This document shows positions 46,201 through 60,701 of a stretch of DNA of 64,000 nucleotides, piece after piece; the stretch's first letter is position 1, and each line of letters begins with the position of its first letter. Location of the stretch: the NCBI GenBank assembly GCA_019096065.1, contig JAGUCH010000001.1:9734001-9798000 (forward strand). Direction: 5' to 3'. The notes beneath the pieces are model-generated. The model made no database searches, was not told the DNA's origin, and worked only from the letters and a program-made list of their open reading frames with translations. This stretch comes from Paracyclopina nana. Lineage: Eukaryota; Arthropoda; Copepoda; Cyclopoida; Cyclopettidae. Both the position numbers and the translations under genes were made by a program.

Positions 46201-49183
46201 AGCTCTTCTCTCCTCTCGTCGGTGGCATCCGTATGGAGTCTTTGGTCTCGGGTCTTGATCCAGCATAGAACAAGGGCTTCTTCTTGACTGGCGACCCTTT
46301 CTTTTTCGGGCTCAGCTCGGCTGGTTCAGACATCACATTTGCTCCCTTTTTTCGACTCGCCGCCACTGACATGGTCTGAGCCCGAGTAAAACTGCTTCAA
46401 TTCTAGCACGCTTTCTGAACTGTGCTGAGACCAGACCACCGCAGCCTTTTCGTGGCTATTAATGCTTCGGGAAGTGCATGCTACCTTCTACGTAGGCTCT
46501 CTACTATTTCTGCACCTAGATAGCAAGTTTCACTGTTGGCCTGCACGCGGGTAAAAAGATCCATGAAGCCGTTTCTTGCATGATACTTTTATCGAAACTC
46601 TTTCTAACCGTGCTTGGAGACGGCTACGTCCTGCGAAAGCCAACACCGTCACCCTGGCCTGCCAAATTGCCACTGCGTGGGTTACCAAAGTCTTGACAAG
46701 TGGCCTTGCTTGTCGAGCCTTTGCCAACACCTACCCATTATTGCGTTGGTATTGGGGCATGTGTGGTCGGATGGGGCTTCCAAATCCCACCGTGCTCCAT
46801 TTATTTCGCCTTGGTTTGCGTGTCACAGCAATGTTGACGGCAAAGCTCTTCTCCAGAAAGAACTTCTAAAAAAAATATTTTCTAGCAATAGCTCGCATAG
46901 GTGAGCTTTACTGGTAATGAATCGCATTTTTACTACTCTCGCTCCTGCCAGATGGTCAACTACCGTTCTTCCCTACTGCCATTTCCTCTTTCCCTTCGTA
47001 TCAACGAGGTCTATCATATGATGTTTCAGTTGCGCTGATTAGTTTGTGGCATTTTAGGATGACTGATTGATTTTTTGCTGCGGATCTACTGCACGGGTCA
47101 TCATGGTTGCTCGTAGCATGTTTGCTTCGGCTTTCCTGTTCTCGGTGGCGGGCTAGTCCAGTTAGCATTTGTTTGTTGCGGCAATTTCCTTTTACCACAC
47201 AAACCCCTTGCTTAGTGCCTCGTAGTGGTCTCTAAGCGCATCTCAAACAAGATTGGTCAGATAGTTTTTGCATGGTAAAAATCGTCTCGCAACGCTGGTT
47301 TCTTCGAACGCTACGCAAAGAAGAGCTGGGAGCAGCTGAGTGATTAATGTCTTCATTTCTACATCACCGCACTGGAGATTTTTAAGCGATGTCCTGATTT
47401 TGAGAGAAAACACATCGTCTTTGTCTCACAGTTTCTCCTGAACGTAGTTAAGTGTTGTCATTTTTCCAGGTCTTCTACCTACAACACCGTGACGGGGGAT
47501 TGTCGAATTTCTGATATGGACCGACACACAATTGCCGGAACCGGCCAGTTTTTGGTGTCGCCTGATGATGAATTTATGGAGAATAACTGCGTCGATGATC
47601 CTGTCAGGCTTTGCGACTTCCAGCTACTGGAGAACCGAATCATGAAGACGGTCGACTCGGTCTACCAGGTCGGGATCATTCATCTTTCGTCTGTTCCCTC
47701 GAGATTCAATTTGCATGCTATTTTTAGGATGTCCCCACGATGGAGGCTTGCCGCGATCTCTGCCTGACTGCTCCTTACAGGTGCCACTCGTTTGATTACG
47801 GAGACACTGGTGAGCGTGTGTGCCGCCTGTCGCATCACACCTCCACGACGTTGACTCAGATTCAGGTACATTCCTCTTCTTCTTCTTCATCGACGTTCCA
47901 CCCACGAGTGCAATTTTCAGGAGCCCTTTCTCGTCATTGACGACGTCGTTGGCACGTATGAGCTGAGCTCGTGCTACAACGTGACGATCGACTGTCGCGC
48001 GGCCGACATGATTGCCACCGTGAGGACAAACAAGATCTTCAACGGCAAAATCTACGCCAAAGACAACCCCAACAGTTGCGTGGTGGACGTGGACAACGCC
48101 ATCGAGTTTAGCATCAAAATGGGCTACAACGATATCGAATGCAACGTGAAGCGGAAGTCGCAGGGCGTCTACGCCAACGAAGTCATCATCCAACACCACG
48201 ATTCCATCGTCACCGCCCTCGACTTGGGCCTCGCTCTCAACTGCCAGTACGACTTGTCCAACCGGACCATCCTCAACGATTTCGACTTGGCCATCGAGGG
48301 CGAGATAGCTCCGTCCATGTTTGAGGAGTCGGTGGTGGACTCGCCGAACGTGGTGATGAAGGTCACTGAGCGTGGAGGCGGCGACGTCAACTCGGCCCAA
48401 GTGGGCGATCCTCTTGAGCTGCACTTTGTGATCTTCGATCAGCAGTCCCCCTATGAGATCTTCGTGCGTGACCTCGTGGCCAAAGATGGAAATGACCAGT
48501 CAGAAATCGTGCTCATCGACTCTGACGGCTGCCCGACAGAGGCTCAAATCATGGGCCCACTCATCCACTCGGCCAACACGAGCAAGATTCTTCTCTCCAA
48601 TTTCGACGCGTTCAAGTTCCCCACGAGCGAGGTGGTGCAGTTCAGAGCTCTCGTCACTCCATGCATGCCCACCTGCGAGCCCGTGGAATGCATCTATGAC
48701 GACTACTACGGCAGCGGTGACAAGTCCGCCGTCAAGTCCTACGGTAGGAGGAAGAGGTCGTCGAGGCTGAGGAGAGACACCGGGGACAAGGTGCTCGTCA
48801 CCAATTCCTTCGTCGTCATGGACAAGTTTCTGCAGGGTAAAAAGAAGCCCTCCGCCAACGTCTTCAAGCCCACGGACAACGTGTTCAAGCCTATGGACAG
48901 CATCCGGAAGGCACCGTCTGATGAGGCCATCACTTACAAAACCTTTGACTACGTCAACTTCCACGACCAGAGCGTCCCGGCCAAGGCCAGTCCGGAGCAT
49001 GGGAGCAGCAATGAGATGTGCCTCAACAGTACTGGCATAATAGTAGCCATCGGCCTGTTCCTCATCTTGCAAATCATCATCGCCATCATCTGGACCAGAT
49101 TTTGGCAGCGAAAGAAGAAGCTGGCCCATGAGCGCGAAGACGTTGTCAAGAACATGTTCAACCCGTATGCAATTAGAAGCTAG
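43240..49183 (+). CDS. PAN/Apple- and ZP-domain transmembrane protein (apical matrix/cuticle type)
   Basis: Five exons at about 43240-43552, 43749-43953, 47470-47668, 47728-47865 and 47921-49183 join in frame to 705 aa. A signal peptide (MSKLLASFILLAAPVLGQ) is followed by PAN/Apple modules recognised by cysteine pattern: ELCKRNATCKSANFETGLC, REQCEILCLTEQEFPCR and MEACRDLCLTAPYRCHSF. The ZP domain starts near residue 300 (DCRAADMIATVRTNKIF, then NSCVV) and continues to CEPVECIYDD. A dibasic RRKRSSRLRRD furin-type site follows at about residue 561. A transmembrane segment (IIVAIGLFLILQIIIAIIW) lies near 657-679, with a 26-residue basic tail. This PAN-ZP-furin-TM order is that of arthropod neyo/nyobe/trynity/NompA-type proteins, which are shed or anchored at apical extracellular matrix. 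I do not choose among those paralogues. Intron 2 is 3.5 kb and contains an antisense gene. Donor 3 (GTCGGG) is weak. AATAAA occurs at 49343. Confidence 0.85.
44866..46372 (-). CDS. Intron-nested gene related to LINE ORF1 (RRM-like) proteins
   Basis: Four exons on the minus strand at about 46372-46173, 46117-45817, 45749-45588 and 45528-44866 join in frame (phases 2, 0, 0) to 441 aa. The N-terminus is basic (SPKKKGSPVKKK). A helical segment likely to form a coiled coil follows (EMEAKICLGLEDKIEGLKRS). The central part reads like the RRM-type and C-terminal domains of LINE ORF1 proteins: FNLVFHGIKPDWIEDE, LIREECGLLRDVGIIDVYR, GAYPVVVQFKARREKEQIM and LRNSDIVVTEDSQQRLLDL. The C-terminus is long, with SP-rich repeats (ASPVKA, QSPVKA, GSPIKK) and acidic clusters, ending SLFEDFMF. 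The introns, the added tails and the absence of an adjacent reverse transcriptase argue for a host gene rather than a live retroelement; nucleic-acid binding is inference. It lies wholly inside intron 2 of the PAN/ZP gene in antisense. A minus-strand AATAAA lies at about 44581-44586, 280 nt past the stop. Confidence 0.7.
46380..47469. other. Remainder of PAN/ZP intron 2
   Basis: Non-coding by inspection. Should contain the promoter of the antisense nested gene just upstream of 46372. Confidence 0.4.
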
Positions 49184-49342
49184 TGCGGAAAACATTCGAT
49201 TGGTCTCATGGCATTAGAGTTGTTGTCTTCCTCCTAGCATTGGTGTCGGAAATGTAAAAGCACTGACTGTTGTATCATGGCATTACCTATGATGACTAAC
49301 ATGATTCCTGTTGATTGTGTAGAGCTATTTTTTTAATGTTAC

Positions 49343-49348
49343 AATAAA
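49343..49348 (+). promoter_or_regulatory. Polyadenylation signal of the PAN/ZP gene
   Basis: AATAAA about 160 nt downstream of the TAG stop; the first canonical hexamer after the gene on the plus strand. Confidence 0.5.
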
Positions 49349-49884
49349 GAAAGCTTGCTTGCTTAGCGTACTAGGTGGGTTGGGTGATCCGATTTTGGGA
49401 ACGCACCGCTAGAAAGGCTATTCAAAACGAATCATGTTTAAGCATGCGGCAAGGTAAAGTTTCGTAGCTGCAAAATTAGTTTTACTAATTATTCATGTCT
49501 TCTGTTCTCTCAAGATGCAATCAATCAAATAAGAATCGTGACAATGCATCGTTGTTCAAGAGAGCTTAAAAGAAGAGCAAAATAAAAGATTTTGCATCAC
49601 TTAAAGAGCGGACTAGATGGCTGTTTAAAGTGTAGTTGAGTGATTGTTCCACTCTTGGTTCCGCCCAACTATGATGATTTTTTATTATTGCTCCTATTTC
49701 ATTAAAGAAATTAAGCCATTGTTTCATCGAAAACAAGCAAAAATGTTTTGCCCAAATAAGTGTTGGCTCGTTTCTTCACAATCATAATTCCGACCCACGC
49801 TAATAAAATTTCAGTCTACGCGCTGAGATAGCAAAATAGCTTGTCCACTAGTAACATCCACAAGATGGAGATTTTTTGGATGCA

Positions 49885-50140
49885 TGGTGGTCACATTGAC
49901 TTGAGAGGAAACCTAACCTAGATTTCTTCAACCACCAACAAACCTATTTATTTTCTGAAAGCTTATTTCCCAAGGGTTCGTTTGGCGGTAGTTTTAAAAT
50001 CCTGGCCTATCCCTCCTCATAACATAAAATCTTAAAAAACCTCTATCTCTCTTCGGCGTGCTTATTTCGTTAAAGTTTTACTTGATAAGCAAGTTGCTAG
50101 GATGACCAGGAAAAGATATACAGAGGGACAATTTTTCAAT
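49885..50140. mobile_element. Element D, single arm
   Basis: CACATTGACTTGAGAGGAAA through CCTAACCTAGATTTC, AATCCTGGCC and GGGACAATTTTTCAA match the left arm of the complete element at 58261. It shows the empty site for the MITE A insertion at 27787. Confidence 0.65.
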
Positions 50141-52139
50141 TACACGCACGCCAAGTAACCAAAAATTCAGCACCATCTATTGCATTTTGCCCGTCGTCTT
50201 TTGTTCCGTCTAGTCGCATACCTAGTTTCCCCTTTTCCTCCGCAGATGGCGCTCCACACGTTTCATTTATCTCTGTGACTGTAGCTAGCGCCACCTGTAC
50301 GAACTCTCTTGCGATTTCTTCTGTTCGTGTCGGCGTTTCCACTTTTGTGTCTGAATATTGTTTTGTTTGCCTTAAGGCAATGATGGAGGACCTCATAAAA
50401 TCAGCTTTCGTGGCACGAGATCAAAAGGGGTTGAGCGAAAAGCCTTTAAACGACCTTTTTTATGACTCAGCACCTCAAGGCGAGCTTCGTGCAATCATTT
50501 TATCGTCTCCACTCTTTCTCTGTTCGCTTCTAAGGTGTCTGTCTGTCTGAAGGTGAAAGAGTAGACGCCTAGACGGTAGACCTAGGCCTAGTAATCAAGG
50601 CAAGTCATCAGTCGGCATTTATTCAATTATTTGGCTTAATCACCTCCTTGGCGTTGCTAGACTGTCACTGATGTCTTCAACGGGATTAGTGAAAGTGCCA
50701 AAAAGTGGGATTCATCGAATGGGCTCTTTAAACGAAGTTAAGGGTCACCGTCAGGTCGTTAAGGCTTCCGTTTTCAGTTTAGTGTCTGGGGTTAACACCG
50801 CAATAGCCCTGGGACGGCTATTAAGATAAGGATTTAAAGTTTGCGCTGCGATCCAAAGAAAGCAAAAAAGAGGTATGATAATTTTTGAGAGAGCATTCGA
50901 GCTCGCCTTGACGAGTCTGTGGCATAAAATGAGCTTATCTATGACGTTGTTCGCAAAAGATTAATGAGGCTGGCTTCTGCTATTTAAAAGCAAGACAAGG
51001 AAATTAGCTCGCATTTTTGCTCCCTGCGCATGCAATTTAGTGCCGCTCGAATGTTAAAAAGTGCTTCTTGCACTCGTCGTCGTCTATCGCCAAAAGATCT
51101 GCTTGCTTTGCAAACGCTGACGTAGAGTAGACCAAATTTTCCGTACTCGAGAAAATGAAATAGTCATAAATTCAATGCTCGCAAATTGATTTTCCGTGCT
51201 TTCGTGGTGACGGCCATAACTTTCAATTTGCGTGCGTTCTTCTTCTTTCTCTAAGTATGCTTTCTTTCTTCTTCAATAATATATATAGGAAGAAAGGGGG
51301 AGCGCGCATGGGAACTCTCGTTGTCTTTTGTGGAATTTCGTGCGTCTCTTGGGGCAATTTTAACTTGATTAGTAGTTTGTAAACTCATTTCCAGCTCCTA
51401 CTGAGACCGATCCGTCATTAAGAGTGTCAACTTGCGCGATTGCATTTGCTCAATTATGGTCAAATTCTCGTGGCAATTGGGCACAGGTGGCCGAAAACAT
51501 GGAAATTGCAGGCTTTCCATCATGATCCCGGTTGGCCGCGCTGCATAAAATGCCGCGTGTATAAACAGTGACCCTTTTGACCCTTCTTAGCCCATTTGCG
51601 ACTAGTTGGCGTTGCTTTATTGTTTTACACATGCAGAATGCTAGATAGTTTAACAGTGACATTCGGTTAATTACATAATAATCGGCAGCACTTTTAATCT
51701 AATATGAAAAGTTGAGTATTATAAGCATATAGGGAACGATCGTAAGAAATCATCAAAATTGAGAGGGGGGGCTCTACTTTTTATATCACAGCAAGAACAA
51801 TACTTCGACTCACTAAGGTCTGCGAAACGGGGCGCTTTTTTTCTTCTTTTCTTGCGTTTGTTTTTGGTGCAATCTTTGGCGGAAGATGACGTACGGAGTA
51901 GCATTTATAGGGGGATCGCCACTGCGTGCGTGGTTGACAGAGGAGAAAGAGGAGAGAAATAAAGTTTGGCCGATATTGAATAGCTCGAGCGTTGCTGACT
52001 AAATATTGCTTCACTTAGCATCAGACTCGGCTGACGGCTTGGAAATCAGGCTCTCGATTTGCAGCGAAATCGAGCTGGGAGACACTTCACTCGATGAACC
52101 GTTCTCTCGAGGCACTTTGATGTGCCTGAAAACGTTTTG

Positions 52140-54118
<1,979 letters not shown>

Positions 54119-57100
54119 TTAGGCTCGCGGTGGCCGGCGACTTCACCTCCGTCACCCCCGGGTCGCCATGCTTTGTCATCAACGGGTCGACGACGCGTGG
54201 CGCGCCCTCTGAACCCAAAATGTCACGCATGCGCGCGCGGGGCTTTCACCAATGATGCCGTCGAAGTCAAAGGTGGATCACGGACCTCCGACAAAGAGAG
54301 CAAACCGCCGTTCCCGCCGTCGTCTTTCGAGAGCCGAAGAAAGAAGATCTCGGCGCAATTTAGTGCGCGCCTCTCGCGTTCACTTTCTGCATGGGCATTC
54401 TTGATAAAAAGCTTAGCGGCAAGGATGAAAATTCCTTAATAAAGCCATGGAGAATAGAGCCATTGAGTCGTGAAAAATTGGATCGCGGCGGACAAACTTT
54501 GCAGACTGCGCAGCGTAAAACATATTCATGTTTAGATTTATGGACCCTTTACAACGAGAGCTCCTCCGTGCCAAACCAGCTTCTTTTTGAGGGAAAAAAT
54601 TGTTTGCTTTTTCGACGACCCCCCTGCCTGGTGCGTTGTGCGTTTTACGATTAGAAAGAGTTGTAAATGAGGGCGAAAATGTTGCCTGTGTGTCATAAAA
54701 GTTAAGGGAGAACGTCTTTGTGGCAGCATACAGCAGCAAAAATCTAGCAATTTCCTTTCCCCATTGTGCGCGTCTCGTATGAACATTCAATTTCTCGAAT
54801 GAATGTGGCGATCGGAAGCGAATATGTGGCTGACTTGTCATCGTTGTCATCATCAACTTTGGTTGGGATCGATCCACTGCGCATTCACTCGGTCAATCCA
54901 ATTTAGTCGAGTGGCAAAGCCACGAACGATCTCATGAGTAGTTTCTTATTTGCATATTCTTCGACAACACAAGAATGATATGATCCAGACCGTAATCAAA
55001 TTGACGGATTCTCCTCTGCACTGCGAGGGAGGGGGGAGAGATGTTCGAAATTTGCAGAGCTCGAGTTGTTGTACGAAAAGGCAATTTAATCAGGATCCGA
55101 TGCAATTTACGAAGGCTGTAGCAAAAGTGCCGCGTCCATGGTTGATTGATGGCTCTCGGCTGGGCGCATTCAAGAGCATCACGACAAAATGCATTTTGCG
55201 AGTCAAATATTCAAAAATTCATCGTCGTCGCTGACTCGGTGGTCTTGGGTGGAAAAACACAATTCAAAGTGAACAAAAGGTTAACTAGGGTCCAGCCCCC
55301 GAAAACGTGTACGACTAATTGCTATTGACTAGTGACAACTCAATTGTGTGAATTTCGCCAGCCTGCCTGACCGGAAACACGAATGCGCTTTTGCTCGCAT
55401 TATTCTGCTGCCAGCAGACGACAAAAGAAACTGCTTTTCTTTTCGAATGAGGTGCTAAATGATGACATTGTTGCCGTAGCAGCAGGAATTTCTTGTACCT
55501 CTAACCTTCACCTTCTTCTCGCTCGCGCTTAACTATTCAGTGAAATATTTGAAACGAGATGCCAGCAAATACTTGCACTCATCCGAGGAAAGGAATGACG
55601 AGCTCTTTTAACGATTGCTATCCGAAAAGGAGCTCTCTTTCCGCCACCATCTAAGCATCAATCTCCCGTACGACTCCAAAGTTTCGCGTTTTTCAAATAT
55701 GTAAATCTTCTCCTTATTTCCCACGTTTTTCCTGACCATCAGACAATGCTTCGACCCTAAATCCTTGAAATATATAAATGTGGTATTTGCTTCCCCCCAA
55801 AACGACGATGTGATGTGGGGGGGAAAAATTCTGAACATTTTTCCCTCCACAATGTCCAGATTTTTGAACAATGCATTTATTATACACGTTGGTCATCTGC
55901 ATACAAAATTTTCATGGGATACTGCAATTTGAGCGCAAGCTTTTCTGGACCAAAGAGCATCAAGTCATAAAACATTTGGCTCGCGAGGCGAGGGGGGCTG
56001 TTGCCCTACCCCGCCTTACCTTCCCCTCTCCTCAAGCTTCGGATTTGGACACTGCTCTGAGATTTCGACCCAGCGCTTCTATCCTTTTCAAAGCCGACAG
56101 GTGATAGCGAATCTCCCCCAGTTTTGAAAGCCTACAACATCATTGTCATTTTATGTCCAAAATGTGGACAAAGCAAAATTTTTCCCAAGCACATATGCAT
56201 ATCAATGAACATTCATAAATAGTAGACTGACCATGGGAATTCATTATTTACACAATTATGCATGAGCATTTTGCTCCAAGGGTTTCGCCAAACGTTATTC
56301 CCCAAAAGTTGCACTCACTAGCGGTATTTGTTACGAAATCTGATTAGCACCCTTGTCAGTGGAGTGAAAGCAGCTCTTCCATCTGGTTGTGGCGGAGGAT
56401 CTACCAGAGCCGCAGTGAGAAGCACTTGAGCGTCCACATTTTTATATGCCATCATCAAACTGGGGTTGACGGATCCCCTAACTAATTTTTGCCCGAAAGC
56501 TGCTGCCGCATGCGGCTCATTAAAAAGCTAGCTTCTTTCTGATACGTGGTATCTAATGCATAGGAGTAGAGCGCGGTGGAGGGACTCGATGGCTATCTCT
56601 TGTCAGCTTTGTGGGTTTAGTAGTATTCCGACATATCACGTACGTGTATACCAAAAAGTCTCTTTGGGTAATCCATCTCTCGCGCTCGATTTGATCGGGG
56701 ATCTTTTTACTTGACAGCTATTTTGTTACATTTGGACGCGCGATAACATTTGCCATCCATATTTTTTCCTACTACTACGTAATGGCTTTTGCCGCTAAAA
56801 CGTACGTACGAGCCAACCATCTGTTTGGATCATTGTATGAATAAGACGCTCAAACACTGAAAAACGAAAGGACAATAATTAGGTGTGGCTACCGTAATTT
56901 TTGTCACCCTCTGCTGGATTCTTTTGTTGGTTCATGGCGGCACGTGGTAGATCATTTTCATTGTCTTTTGTCATCGGCGATTTTCCAAAAGAGTTTTGTT
57001 TGCCGTCACTAATATCTCAGCCACACCCAGCCCGGGAAACCATAATGTGGCCGAGCTTTTCGAAAACTGCTCGTCTACACTAATTAATGCATTAGTTTTT

Positions 57101-58260
57101 TGAACCTGGAGAAGAGTTTGGCGAAACCGCAAGTACTTTTGTGAGCTTCAAAGTCAAAGGCTGATAGCGGTGCGAACAACTAAAGTCATTTTGGTAAAAA
57201 AAAAGTACCATGCGAAAAGGAAGTGAAACTGTGGCAATTGCAGAAAAAATGGATTCCCATGGTTTCCAAGTCAACTGAGATTAGTGTTTCACACCTGCAA
57301 GCATGGCCACCGACATCAGCTTAGGGTGTGCGTGTACAGGGGGTCAGAATTAGGAATTAGGGAAGCGAAAATGCCGGAAAAATAACAAATTGAAAGCTTT
57401 TGCGAATGCGGATGTTTGCGTTACGGAATGCAATGTATGCTGTTTGTCACATCGAGCCACGTACTACTACTCTCTTGAGCGGATTGAGCAGCGGCAAAAA
57501 AGTTCAACTTCACCCGGATATTGGTGAGCCCTAATCAAGCGTAATTAGGTGGCGTTGTGTGAAATAAAGCTACTGCTCTTGGTGGGGGAGAGGGATGCTC
57601 AGCAAGCGTGACATCATCATTATTATTATTATTTGCTCTGGTTCAGGGTGACACCCTGTTTTTAGTGCAAACACTGCGGCAAAAAAGGACAGCTAGCCTC
57701 AAGAAACCGATCGGAATGCTCTTCTGTCTGCCGGGGGGAACAAAAGCTTGTTGGTAGCTGCCATTTGGACACTGATTAAGGATAGCTTCGCTTAAAAGGG
57801 TCTGGCTAATAAGTTACCCTCATTGCTCCAGCGCGCCAGACAGATGGGGAGAAATAAAATTCTTCGGAAAATTATTGACTCATTAGATACACTTGCCATT
57901 AGATAGTAAGAGATTCCCAAGGCTTGACAAAGATTAACGGCACTTTGCGTCGTCGTCGTGCCCAATTTTTGGCCTCAATAAATCTCAGCCCACACAATTT
58001 TACAGAAAATCTCGCCTCAATTGGGATCAGATGCTCGTGTTACCAGCAGATCATGTACATGCTGCATCTGCCTCCGTGGCATGCTACTTGTTTACTCAAG
58101 AAATCTCTCCTCTAATCCTTAGAAAAAGAGAAGTCTAATGATGTTTTGGTGCTATTTTGACAAGCTCAAGAGCTTCTCTCCCATGATGCTCGAGCACGTG
58201 GCAAAAATTAAAGCCACTGTGCAATCTCAGATCCTTTTTATTTGAGGGAAAGGATCAATA

Positions 58261-59061
58261 CACATTGATTTGAGAGAAAACCTAACCTAGACTTCGTCAA
58301 CCACCCCTAAACCTATATATTTCCTGAAAGCTCATGTCCCAAGGCTTTGTTTGGGGGTAGTTATAAAATCCTGGCCTAGCGCTTCCCATAACATAAAACT
58401 TTAGGCCGTTCTCATATTGCCGGAAAAAGCTAAGCTAAGGTGAAAATAGCTAAGCTAAGGTAAAAATAGCTAAGCAAACGCTCAACATTTCAAGAAAAGT
58501 AGCTGCTTTTTGTGAATGTTGAGCGAAATAACCGGTTTTCGTTGCATAATTTTTACCTTAGCTTAGCTTTTTCCGGCAATATGAGAACGGCCTTTTGAAA
58601 AACTTCTAGCTCAGTACCACTTTGTTTTATTGCTGTCACGCATTTCAATAACCCCCAACAAAATTGTAAGATCTAACTTTTATAATTTCATAAGCAAGTT
58701 GCTCGGACGACCGGGAAAAGAGATACAGAGGGACACTTTTTCAAGTAGCAAAACATTTGCAACAGCTTAATATAAAGTTAGGCACTCCATATCTCCTTTC
58801 CTGACCATTCTAGCGATTTGCTTATGAAATATAAAAAGTTAGCCCTTTAGATTTTAAGAGGGGTGTTTGAAGCTCTATTCAGCGATAAAAGCGCACCGAA
58901 GAGAGCTAGAGGTTTTTTTAAAATTTTATGTTCTAGGAAGCGCCAGGCCAGGATTTTTTAACTACCCTCAAACGAACCCTTGGGACATAAGCTTTTAGAA
59001 AATATATAGGTTTAGGGGTGGTTGACGAAGTCTAGGTTAGGTTTTCTCTCAAGTCAATGTG
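58261..59061. mobile_element. Element D, complete long-TIR copy
   Basis: 801 bp with ends CACATTGATTTGAGAG and CTCTCAAGTCAATGTG. Long inverted arms include AACCTAACCTAGACTTCGTC and its complement. Flanked by AATA on both sides. A foldback element is inserted in the left arm at 58403. No ORF. Confidence 0.8.
58403..58593. mobile_element. Foldback element nested in element D
   Basis: 191 bp. Ends AGGCCGTTCTCATATTGCC and GGCAATATGAGAACGGCCT, same subtype as 30825-30995, with an extra tandem GCTAAGCTAAGGTGAAAATA unit. Confidence 0.85.
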
Positions 59062-60701
59062 AATAGCTGATGTAGCTTTTTCATCAATAAAAACACATCC
59101 ACTCGTCATAGAGGCCCTATCCATAACGGTTTTTAGGGACACTTTTATGTTTGACTTTTAACATGTAGAATATTAATAGCAGCTGATGTCCACTACTATT
59201 TTTGCGCCTACTTGAAGTCGATTCGTGCCATTTGAGGCCTCAGTTGGCTGGTGCAAGGGAAGAAAAATGTGTCCACGAGAGACAAAAACGTCAAAGTTAA
59301 TTTGTGGCCGAGATGGCCAGAAGGCGCCCCAAAAATAATACACACACCGAGCAATAAATGATCTGCGAGAGCAAAAACAACAGAAAATAGATTATTCTGG
59401 GGACGGCGAAAACGGATCTACCCGGGCAGTTTCTCGACACACTTGTAAACTTGGGATCTTGACGCCACCATGGAAATGCAAATTGCCAAAATATGATTGA
59501 AGAGGATCGAGCCTTTGTTTGAGTTTGGTGACGGGCTCCAAATTTGGTTTTAAACTGAAGAACGGTGATCCATCATCACTTCTGATCTAATTCAATTAGG
59601 GGTTGATCATAATTTGCTGAGCAGCATCATCCACAGATGCTGGGGTTTTTTTTCTGGTGACTTTCGATAATGGAGCGTGACCCGTCGCCATATTGCAGCA
59701 GAGTCGAAGAATATTGGCTGACACAAAAGAGCACCACCACCACCGGATGTTTCGCACTTAGTACGTACATGAGTCGTGTCCCTAGAAAAGTGCCACCATC
59801 TAGTATACATACGGTGCAGAATGCGCAAAACACCCACGCAATGGCTCGTGTCGTCAAATACAATAAGCCGACGACTGACAAAAAACCGCATAGAAATTAT
59901 TGTGTGGAGCAAATCGCTGAATCGGGTCCTAATTAGGCAATAGATGATATGATGGGCCCGGCCCGCTTGCTGCAGCTTCCCAATATGCCATCCAGTCTGT
60001 ATGAATGGCAAAAAAGGCTGGGGGAAAAAACCGAATGACTCACTTTTCTGATACATAAACTGCGATCTTAAGGTCAGATAAAATAAATGAAAATTTGCCG
60101 AGGAGAAAGCCAAGATGAAGAGATTGAAGCAGACAATTCCTCTAACCCTCACAGCTAGAGGAAAATCGATGAGGTTTGAAGGTAAAAGTCTTTCCAACCT
60201 ACGACCAACTACAGGAGATGTTCGGTTCCGCCGCAGTATATGTAATTCAAGAATGGGTTGGGCGCAATAAATCAGATTGTCGGAATTTTTTGTCACCACG
60301 TGAAAGCCTACTTCTCCCCCCAGTGCAATGTTGTAAGTTTGAAAAGCTTCCTTCTCCTCCCCTCAAACACTTGATGTGTGATGATATCAGATCAATGGCG
60401 GCTCCCCCAATTCATTCAGAGTGGAATGTCAACTTAAAGCCACCGGCTACCAAAATGGATTGCCCAATTCAAACAATTGGCTTGCCACCAGTGCAGTGGT
60501 GATAAATATTATCGAGAGGAGATCACTTCACTTCGGCTGCTTTGTACTATGCTGGTAGCGATATGAAAAGGCAAAGTTTGTGTCCTGTCATCCATCCAAA
60601 CATCGAGAGAGCCATAGTGACTGATAAGCCCTCAAAGTTCCTGCATCGTCATCTCTCAAAAGCGGAATAATGAATTAACCGTCTGCATTCCCTCGTCGTT
60701 T

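Larger units (their letters stand above)
49190..52130. other. Intergenic region between the PAN/ZP gene and svp
   Basis: Holds an element D arm (49885-50140). The region around 50.2-50.4 kb has several short overlapping open frames without family resemblance. Nothing else could be identified. Confidence 0.5.

Noticed and set aside
47624..49195. Long minus-strand frames over the ZP exon
   Set aside because: Shadows of the GC-rich ZP-domain exon with no independent support.
59607..60299. 230-codon open frame on the minus strand
   Set aside because: Longest open frame in the svp upstream region, but residue composition and codon use do not look coding, it has no recognisable domain, and no splice or polyadenylation context.
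60176..60502. 108-codon open frame on the plus strand
   Set aside because: Overlaps the previous frame in antisense; Pro/Lys-rich with no domain. Probably chance.
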